Assembly: GCA_031835245.1 (NCBI GenBank)
Contig: JAVKOQ010000054.1
Coordinates: forward strand, 62,001-126,000
Source of the DNA: Balamuthia mandrillaris
Lineage: Eukaryota > Discosea > Longamoebia > Balamuthiidae
DNA length: 64,000 bases
Direction of reading: 5' to 3'
Positions 54,189 to 64,000 of the stretch are shown piece after piece; position 1 is the stretch's first letter, and every line of letters begins with the position of its first letter. Both the position numbers and the translations under genes were made by a program. The notes under the pieces were generated by a model. The model did not search any database. It was not told the DNA's origin and saw only the letters and a list, made by a program, of their open reading frames with translations.

Positions 54189-56137
54189 ATGTTTCGTTGT
54201 TCCACAAAACAACGGTTTTGTGCTCCTCCGGAGCTGACTGGACTTGGGCAGCTGCGCAGGCTGCTGCTTCTTCCCTCTGCCCCCCTACGCAGGCTCTCCT
54301 CCTCTTCTTTGGTTTTTGAGGAACACCTCCCCCGCCACAACCACAACAGGACAAGAAGGGGCTTGTTGAAGTTTGTGGACTTGGCAGAGAAAAGAGATGG
54401 CAGAGTGGGGGGCGGCCTTCTCACTAGGCTCGTACGAAAGGCGCGCAACCGTCAGGAAGTAGAGGAGCTGATCGAAGAGGCTACCCACCGGTTCGGCAGC
54501 GTTCCTTGGCAGTTATTGGCGGCGGCCGCTCACGTTAGCGCAGGTTCCCATGTGGATGACCCACGGTTGGCTAGCACACTTTTGTCTCGGATACCAGAGG
54601 TGGAGCTGCCCAACATACGGGAGGGGGTCCTCCGAGCAGTACTGGGAAAAGCCTCCAAGCATCAGAACGCAGCGGTAGCTTTGCAGGCCTTTAACTTGCT
54701 TGTTGCAAGCAAGGAGCCTCTGAGTGCCACCGATTACGCCAGAGTCATTCACAGTGGTGTGGAGCCCCATGCAGAGAGGCAGCTGGTGGAGGAGCTGCTC
54801 CACCAACCCTGTGCTGTGGACTTGGACCCACGTGTGATTGGAGTGTTGTTGAAAGCATGCACTCGAAGACACGACTTTGAGCTTGCGAAGAGGGTGTGGC
54901 AGTGGGCAGCGCCGCGATTGCGAGCCAACTATGGTGATAAAGACTTGGGCTACGTTACTGCCCAATATCTTCTTCTATGTGGGGGGACCGGTGACCTCCC
55001 AACTGCAAAGCAAGTGTGGGAACAAGCAAAGGGCTTGGGCCTGGCGCAACTGCCAGTGGTCACCGGAAGCATGTTTTCAGTTCTTGCAACGCACGGCGCC
55101 GATAAGGAAACCATCGCGCTTCTTAACAACGTATCTCCGGATTCTTTCAACTCGCATATGCTGGTAGCAGCCCTAACAGCCTTCTCTCATGCTGGCAATG
55201 TTGCCTCTGCACATACTTTGGTGGAACAGGTTGAAAGTCGCAACGATGGAACTTCGGTAATCGACTTACGTGCATACACTGCACTCGTGGATGCTTATGC
55301 CAGAAAAGGTGACTTCAAGACAGCCCTCCAGGTCATCGAACAATCCAAGTCTAGAGGTGTGGGCGAAGATGGTGTCATGTGGATGACTGTACTTAGCCCA
55401 TGTCGCCACTTCAAGAACTTGCCCGTTGCTCAACAAGCGTTTGATGCTATTCAGCGGCTGGCTCACCCAGAACACCGTGCAGCAGCTTATGTTCTGATGG
55501 CAGATGTGTACAAGGCCTGTGGAAATGAGCCTGCCGCGCAACGAATGCAAAAGGAGAGGGTAGAGATGGGACTCGCTAAGGAGCGTGGTGCGGTGACTGT
55601 CACTGTTCACGGAACTTCACATGTGTTTCATGTTCGGGAGATCCCTCCCGAGCTTTCACATGCCTCAGAAGCAATCAATAAGAAACTGGAGGAATGGAGT
55701 TTGTGGTTGGGAGCTTGTGGTGTCCCTGACGAGTCCCTCCGCTGCCAGCACAGTGAAAAACTTGCCTTAGCCTACGCAGTCACTCAAGGACTGAAACACG
55801 TTGTGCTACGGAAGAACTTACGCGTATGTTCTGCCTGTCACGAGGCATCCAAGCATCTAACAATACTGGAATCCATCTCCATTTATCATTGGGATAGGTA
55901 AGTGAAGCTTTGTGTTTTTAAGTTCCTCAAAACACATCCCCACACAACTTCTGCTCGGGGTTACCACGTTCGTTGTCGCTCGCGCTGGTGGGACCTCCTC
56001 CTATTCAGAGGACACCACACCAACCACACAAAAATGAATACCACTGATAGACTTCTCACATTGTTTTATTGTTATCCATCAGATCACGCCTGCACGTTAT
56101 GGAAGACGGCAAGTGCTCCTGTGGAGACCACTACTGA
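54189..56137 (+). CDS. PPR protein with C-terminal DYW cytidine deaminase domain
   Basis: Two exons, join(54189..55897,56083..56137), 587 aa. The start at 54189 gives a mitochondrial-type presequence (MFRCSTKQRF, then LRRLLLLPSAPLRRLSSSS); an in-frame ATG at 54105 would add 28 residues. About ten degenerate 35-residue PPR helix pairs follow (for example SVIDLRAYTALVDAYARKGD). The DYW domain has the zinc/catalytic HSEKLALAYA (HxE), CSACHEASK (CxxCH) and, after the second splice, SRLHVMEDGKCSCGDHY-stop. Ending in DHY instead of DYW is a variant. Proteins of this kind carry out site-specific C-to-U RNA editing in plants and several amoebae. Confidence 0.9.
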
Positions 56138-56205
56138 TCAGGATGGGTACGGATGGTGTGCATGGCGTGTTCTTCCGTACAAAATTTGGAACAAAACACA
56201 CTTGT

Positions 56206-58727
56206 TTATTCTTTAGCTGCCTCATCCTGCTTTTCAGTGTCCATGGGGGTTTCATTGGAGGCAGCCTCCTTTTCAGCGTCCATGGGGGTTTCCTTGGCAC
56301 CAGCCTCCTCCTTCTTGGGCTCCTCTTTGGGTTCTTCCTTCTTGGGAGCCGGCTTGGGCTTGTTCATGATGGGGCGGCAAAACCTTTCCAAGTTCTCTTT
56401 GCTGTGCAGAATGTCGGAAGAGAGGATAAGAGGAGACTGTGTGAGAGGAGCAGCGTCTTGCTCCGCAAGCTTTGGGAAAACGCTTTCTTCGATCTCGGAG
56501 CATTTGTTGAGGATCTTATCACGGTCTTCCTTGCCTATGTGCACGTATTGCTGGTCAGTGGTGGCGGCAAACGCCTTGGCTGCCTCCAGGCTAGCCTTCA
56601 ACGCAGCCACAGCATCAGGCCTATTTTCAGCCTCCCTCTTGCGCAAGAATATTGGGTCTCCCAACTTCTTAAGTTCCTGAAACCTGGCCACGTAAGCCTC
56701 CTTTGTGGTGTTCTCCCCTTCTCCGTAGAGCCAGTCTTCCGTCTCATTCAGCAGTGCTAAAAAGCTTGCTTTTTCGCTCTCTGTGACAAAGCTAGCAAGC
56801 TCCCCGGAAAGAGAGCTTCGGGTATCATAGACGTAGCTTTCCACGACGTTCTTGGCTTCAGCGGTCTCGCGAACTCTTCGGTCCCGTGCAATTCTTTTAT
56901 TTTCTTCCTCGATGGCCTTGTGAATAGCTTCGGCCTTCATACCCAGCTCTTCCGCGATGATCTTCAAGTCGGTACGCTTAGTCCTTGTTTTGGGCTTGGA
57001 GGCTTCTTGTTTGTTTGCTTCTCCTTCCTTCTTTTCTTCCTCCATCTTATCCTTCTGCGCTTCTGTTGTTGGTGCTGCTTTGGACTCCTCTTCCATAGGC
57101 TCTGCTCCTTCAGCCGGAGCTGCCTGCTGTTCAGAAGAAACTGGTTGCTTCTCGTAAACGGTTTCCACCATTTGGGCGTATTCCACAACGAAGATGCCGT
57201 GCACATTCAGCTTCACTTTGACAACAACAGGAGCAGGCTCTCCTGATTCGGTGGGTGGAACCTCAGGAATGATCCATTTGCCCAATGCTGTCGGCGTGCC
57301 CAATCCCAAGTCCGCAGTAGGGGCATAGCTTGCTCGGAGCTCTGCGGGCTTACCTCGCGGGAAAGTTATCCTCTTGATGTTTGGGATTGTGCAATTCTTG
57401 CTGAAAATCTCGGTTGGCCTGTGCATAGAGTTATTGTCAGTAAGTTAAGCTGCTTGCTCGTTTGCTACTTTGTTGATATACAGGAGAGGAGAGCAGAGGA
57501 GAGGAAGAGAGAGAAGGGAACTACAAACTCTTCAGTATCCATAGAGTCATTTGCAAGTGTCTTCCAAACGAGGTTGATCGGATAATAGTTTGCATCCTCT
57601 ACTTTGAACTCTCGCACCTTAAACACAGGACTCAAAATAGCACATTGCAAAGCACATCCTTTGGCGACGATCTCTTCGGCGTTAACAGTCCTGCTCCAGT
57701 CCTTTCCCAAGGCCTCTCTCACAATAGTGCCGACCAAAGGGATACGAGAGCCACCACCCACCAACTCGATGGTAGTGATTTGCTCAGCTGAAATGCCGGA
57801 TTCTTGCAAAACGTTCTTGATGGGGGCGCCAATGCGTTCCTTCAAAGGTTCCACCATTTTTTCAAACTCTTCTCTGGATGAGTTTGTTCAGCGTGGTGAG
57901 CATTGTGTCCGTAATAAACAAATCATTAAAAAGACAAAGAAAAACCCTACCTGGAAATCATACTAGAAACATCTCTGTCCTCCATGAGGCTCTCCACGTT
58001 AAGAGGCGCCTGAGAGTTGGCGCTGAGGACCCGCTTCACCCTCTCGCAAGCAATTTCAAGCCGTACCATGGCGCGGGTGTTCGATTTGATGTCAAGCTTG
58101 TATTTGCTGCTGAACTCTTTGCAAAAGTGCTCCAGAAGAGCTCTGTCAAAGTTGCGGCCACCGAGAGAGCGATCGTGGGCAGAGGCCACCACTTTCAGCT
58201 TTCCTTTGGTGTAGGCCACGAGGGAGCAGGAGGTGCTGGAATCACCCATGTCATAAAACATGACATAAAGGGGGTCCTTTTCAGGCAAGTCTGTCTTGTA
58301 AATGCCATAGGAAAGGGCGGTGGCGGTCAGCTCGTTCATCAGACAGAGTGGGTTTAGCTGTGCAATGTGAGCCGCGTCCATCAACGCTTTCCTCTGAGCG
58401 ACAGTGAACCAGCCTGGCACGCTAAGCACCACATCCTTCACCAAAGTGCCTAACGCATTCTCTGCTGTCTCTTTGAGGTGAGCCAGCAGCATGCCCGTCA
58501 GTTCCTCCGGCGTGAACGTGGTTGGCTCATCGTTGAACATGACTTCAATTCCGATGTTACCGTTTTCTATCTCCTTCACTTTGAATGGCAAATAAGGCAA
58601 TTCTTCTTGCAGCTCGTGTTCCGTCCATTTTCTTCCGATAAGACGCTTTATTTGAGACACTGTGTTTTTCACGTTTCGCGTATACTGAAAGTCCAACGTT
58701 AGCACCTGTTCACTGCCACTGAGGAGG

Positions 58728-58772
<45 letters not shown>

Positions 58773-59049
58773 GGCATTACCAAGGTAAATGCGGACTCGC
58801 CAATAAAACGCTCGCTTCCGTTGAAACCAACCATGCAACTGCTCGCAGCAACGCAATTAGAATAGTTGAGAAGAGGACATACAACAGTATGAGTACAAGT
58901 TGCGGAAGGAGAGAAAAAGGGGAACAGAGGGCGAGAACGTACGGCGTCTTCCTGTTCGAAACTTCATTTGTGAGAATGTCAATGCCTCCCTTCCGGGCGG
59001 CAGCAATGATGCAGTTTCTGTTTCCCAAGTCAAAGCCAAGTACCGACAT
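56206..59049 (-). CDS. HSPA4-like: HSP110-type chaperone (HSPA4/SSE1 family)
   Basis: Five exons, 818 aa: complement(join(56206..57418,57529..57873,57951..58684,58781..58838,58943..59049)). The nucleotide-binding domain starts MSVLGFDLGNRNC (HSP110 form of the Hsp70 phosphate loop) and includes FKVKEIENGNIGIEVMF, DMGDSSTSCSLVAY and ELVGGGSRIPLV. The C-terminal half has the long acidic linker and helical lid of HSP110 (AKNVVESYVYDTRSSL, ETEDWLYGEGENTTK) and a Lys/Glu-rich tail. It acts as nucleotide-exchange factor for Hsp70 and as holdase in the cytosol. Intron 2 holds a (CT)n tract on the sense strand. Confidence 0.95.
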
Positions 59050-59497
59050 TTGCAGCGGAGTTGTGTGTGTGTATACGTGCCAATGCGGAATAAATAAATA
59101 AATAAATGCGGGGCAGTGAAAGCACCTAGTCCAGTAACGAGGTGAGTGTGTGTGTCACTTTAGGGGAGTGTTGTTGTTGTTAGCTCTTCTGTTCTAGAAG
59201 AAGGTTAGAACAGAACAACGCTCTCTCCGTTCTCTCCCAAAAGCAGCGAAACACGTCATCTGAAAACTGGGCGACAGCCGGCGGAAAACACCAAACTCCG
59301 TTCCTCCATTCCTACAAATTCCCGGAACTTCCTGGAAATTTCAATTAAATATTGAGATCTAAATCGATGATCAAGATGGATCTGTCGACAATTAAACCCA
59401 AAGAGCACAAAGAAGCAGAAAGAAAAGCAGAGGGGCTTGTGCGCGTGGATAAGGTTGTGGTAGCCAGAAGCCAAGAGAGATTATTACAAGGTTCGTC
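59050..59497. promoter_or_regulatory. Divergent promoter of HSP110 and PHAF1
   Basis: About 450 bp. TTCTAGAAGAAGGTTAGAAC at about 59193-59212 contains alternating TTC/GAA blocks, fitting a heat-shock element about 150 bp upstream of the HSP110 ATG. (ATAA)n occurs at 59090-59105. Confidence 0.5.
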
Positions 59498-61822
<2,325 letters not shown>

Positions 61823-62122
61823 AGGCCCGGACACCAGTCAGCTTGATAGAGGGCAGCACTGGGAATTCTTTCCCTTAAAAGTGGATGGATGTGGGTATGA
61901 ATGAATGCCTGCGTTGAGCTTGTACATAGCAATATCACTACTTCCTCATTGCAAATAATTGGTTAGGGTGGCGTTACTGCCTGCCGAAAGCTGCTACAGA
62001 GAGGGGAGAGAGAGAAGGAACGAAGAACGAAGAAGAGAAGGGAACAAAACGAGAGAAACGCGGAGAAGTAGGAAGGGGTCGAAAGGGCTGCATATTTATG
62101 TTGCACGGACAAAGAAATGGCG

Positions 62123-62167
<45 letters not shown>
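61823..62167. other. Convergent 3' flanks with GA tract
   Basis: Between the PHAF1 and ATP synthase delta stops. It holds a (GA)n tract at 62129-62164 and no gene. Confidence 0.5.
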
Positions 62168-62169
<2 letters not shown>

Positions 62170-62695
62170 AAACTTTGAGGGCAAAGGCCATGGCCTCGTA
62201 GACTTCGAGACCGATGGAGGCAAGGGCTTTTTCATTGTCATCCTTAGCGGTAGCATACTTGTGCTTGTACTCTTCGAGGGCTTGTTTGACGGCTTGGGGG
62301 TCCAACTGGTCAAGAGGCACAGCTTCCACAGCGTTGATGTCACAGGTAGTGTCCTTGATGGTGGCAAAACCGCCGCTCACAAAATATTCCGCGTCTCCTC
62401 TGTCGCTTCCCACCACTGAGACGGTGCCAGGAACGAGCTCGGTGACCATAGGAATGTGGTAGGGGTGAACTCCCATCTCTCCAGAGGCAGCAGGGAGGGT
62501 GACCATTTTCACCTTCTCTCCGTTGATGGGGGTGGAGTGAGGGCAAGCCAGAGTAAGGCTCAGTCTGTCTTCAGTCATGTCGGCATAGCCACGGGCGAAT
62601 GCAGGTGGCAAGCGGCCAGCCTTGCTAAAGCTGATCAGTCTGTTCGCCACAACAGGAGTCCTGGCTCCAAGTCCTACAAGTCCGCTCCGCAACAT
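62168..62695 (-). CDS. ATP5F1D: Mitochondrial F1-ATP synthase delta subunit
   Basis: Intronless, 175 aa. A mitochondrial presequence (MLRSGLVGLGARTPVVANRL to about residue 30) precedes the N-terminal beta sandwich: LSLTLACPHSTPINGEKV, LPAASGEMGVHPYHIPMV and ELVPGTVSVV. The C-terminal helical hairpin contains QLDPQAVKQALEEYKHKY. This is the homologue of bacterial epsilon and part of the central rotor stalk. The start at 62695 is chosen over an in-frame upstream ATG at 62845 because only the downstream part resembles a presequence. It is head to head with the beta-subunit gene. Confidence 0.92.
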
Positions 62696-63272
62696 CGTCG
62701 TTAAGAATCTTGCACTTGGGGGGGGGAGGGGGAAAAAGTAGCGGTGGTCGGCTTTTTTTTTTTTGCTTCCTCCGCTACAATTGCTATTCTTCCGTGGTGC
62801 TGCTGCAATACGATAATGTCGTCCACGGCTACGCTGTTCAGGCACGAAGAGATCGTTCCCTTCGTGTCAATAACTGATGCATCACAAAACCATAATGCAA
62901 AGGGCAGGCCTCTTGGCCCAATGGGGAGCCTTGTGCTGATGTCACCGCTGCAAATTTTTTTTTTTGCTTGGTTTATAATTTTTCTTAAGTGCAAAGGGGG
63001 GGTAGCGCAGGCCAGCAGCTGCCCTATTATTTTTCTTTTTTTCCGTCTTTAAAGAAGCAGCAGCACAGTGTAAAAAGGGCCAACAACAAGGTGCGGCAAC
63101 TCGTCCTTCCCTTCACTTCTTCCAAACTCCTTCCTCAGTATCCTCCACTTTTTTTGGTTATTCGCCTTATTCCTGTTGTCACTTTTATAAAGGCCTATTC
63201 AGTGTATTTTTAAAGTGAAAAAAAAATCTGTGGTTCACATTCTCACGGAATCCAATCCTATCTCACAGGAAA
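62696..63272. promoter_or_regulatory. Shared upstream region of F1 delta and beta genes
   Basis: 577 bp between two divergent starts for subunits of one complex. It contains poly-G/poly-C runs at 62719-62733, poly-A/T runs, and (CAGCAG)n near 63055. No other gene is visible; it is a likely bidirectional promoter. Confidence 0.45.
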
Positions 63273-64000
63273 ATGATGTCTCTGCGCAGTTTGGCCACAA
63301 GGAGGGGCGTCCTTCGTGGTGCCTCCCTCGCACCTCGCACTGTAAACGCTCCTAATCTTCTCCGCTCCGTGGCTCCTCTTTCTTCCTGTGGTGAGTGTAC
63401 TACTACTTTGAACAAAATCAATCTAGTGCTATTGATTTCTAACTTGTGGCCCACAGGAAGAAGCGCTGCCTATTCCACGGAAAAGGCTAGCGCCCCCCAA
63501 CAAAAGAAGGCCGAGCCCGCTGCCGAGCCCGCCGCCAAAGCTGCCCCCAAGGCCGCTGAGACTGAGAGCCAGGCCGCCTCCACCGAAATCAGCAGGGGAG
63601 AAATCGTGCAGATCATCGGTGCCGTCGTCGACGTTAAATTCCCCGAAGACCGCCTTCCCCCCATCCTCAACGCCTTGGAGGTTGAGGGTCACGAGGTGGA
63701 GGGACAGCCCGTAAAACTCATCCTTGAGGTCGCCCAGCACTTGGGTGATGGTATTTGCCGTTGCATTGCTATGGAGGCCACTGAGGGTCTTGTCCGTGGA
63801 CAACCTGTCATCGACATGCAAAACCCTATCATGGTGCCTGGTATGTTTACATAAGCCCCCCTTCCCTTGCAATCGCAAATCTATTCCCTTCGTTATTAAT
63901 CCTTTTGTTTTCAGTGGGACCTGAGACCCTGGGAAGAATTATTAACGTTATTGGAGAGCCCATCGACGAGAAGGGACCCATTCACACAAAGAAGATGAAC
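63273..64000 (+). CDS. ATP5F1B: Mitochondrial F1-ATP synthase beta subunit, 5' part
   Basis: Exons join(63273..63390,63457..63840,63915..>64000); the window ends within exon 3. The protein starts with a presequence ([20 protein letters not shown]), then an Ala/Pro/Lys-rich linker. The mature start [13 protein letters not shown] follows, then [40 protein letters not shown] and PIDEKGP, all highly conserved in F1 beta. The catalytic Walker A lies beyond the window. Introns start GTGAGT and GTATGT. Confidence 0.95.

Overview
The window is intron-rich nuclear DNA from a unicellular eukaryote. The EF-1alpha lacks the extra segment that animals and fungi carry just before the TLLEALD stretch. There is also a PPR-DYW protein, a CRIB-type PAK kinase and a secreted LamG protein with slime-mould-like Cys repeats. 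Together these suggest an amoebozoan, perhaps a discosean amoeba of the Acanthamoeba/Balamuthia kind; this is inference from gene content, not a database result. Introns are short, usually GT-AG, often begin GTACG, and many carry a (CT)n tract on the sense strand. All exon boundaries were worked out by hand from reading frame, splice signals and family conservation; the joins were checked for phase but individual ends could be off by one or two bases.

Layout, left to right. 1-421(-): start of an unknown Lys-rich protein. 949-3381(+): membrane-anchored bZIP factor (ATF6/CREB3-like). 3775-6436(-): secreted LamG/Cys-repeat protein. 7286-8623(+): EF-1alpha. 9027-9462(+): ATX1-type copper chaperone. 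9741-9820(-): tRNA-like gene. 10094-12578(+): CaMK-type kinase. 12824-15951(-): PP2A B56 subunit. 17064-17577(+): COX6B. 18140-18823(+): histone H1. 19601-20924(+): PP2C phosphatase. 21015-22046(-): AlkB-type dioxygenase. 22413-24994(-): V-ATPase subunit A. 25554-30841(+): symplekin. 31176-31453(+): small unknown. 32618-34045(-): mitochondrial pyrimidine-nucleotide carrier.

34.3-49.7 kb is a transposon graveyard. It holds one long non-LTR element on the minus strand with two open frames (36.5-40.8 kb), a 5'-truncated copy meeting it tail to tail, further scraps of the same family, a degenerate second LINE family, remains of a Ty3-like gag-pol element, and a pair of about 280-bp LTR-like direct repeats. 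No host gene was recognised there.

Genes resume with a PAK kinase (50825-53638 +), a mitochondrial PPR-DYW editing factor (54189-56137 +), HSP110 (56206-59049 -), PHAF1/UPF0183 (59498-61822 +), and a head-to-head pair of mitochondrial F1-ATPase subunits: delta (62168-62695 -) and beta (63273 to the end, +, cut by the window).

The main observations are two well-supported U12-type AT-AC introns (in B56 and symplekin), a genome-style bias for +4C donors (GTACG), strand-coupled CT tracts in introns, a tethered bZIP factor with UPR-type elements in its own upstream region, and an apparently intact LINE ORF2 that has lost its C-terminal zinc-knuckle segment by an internal deletion.
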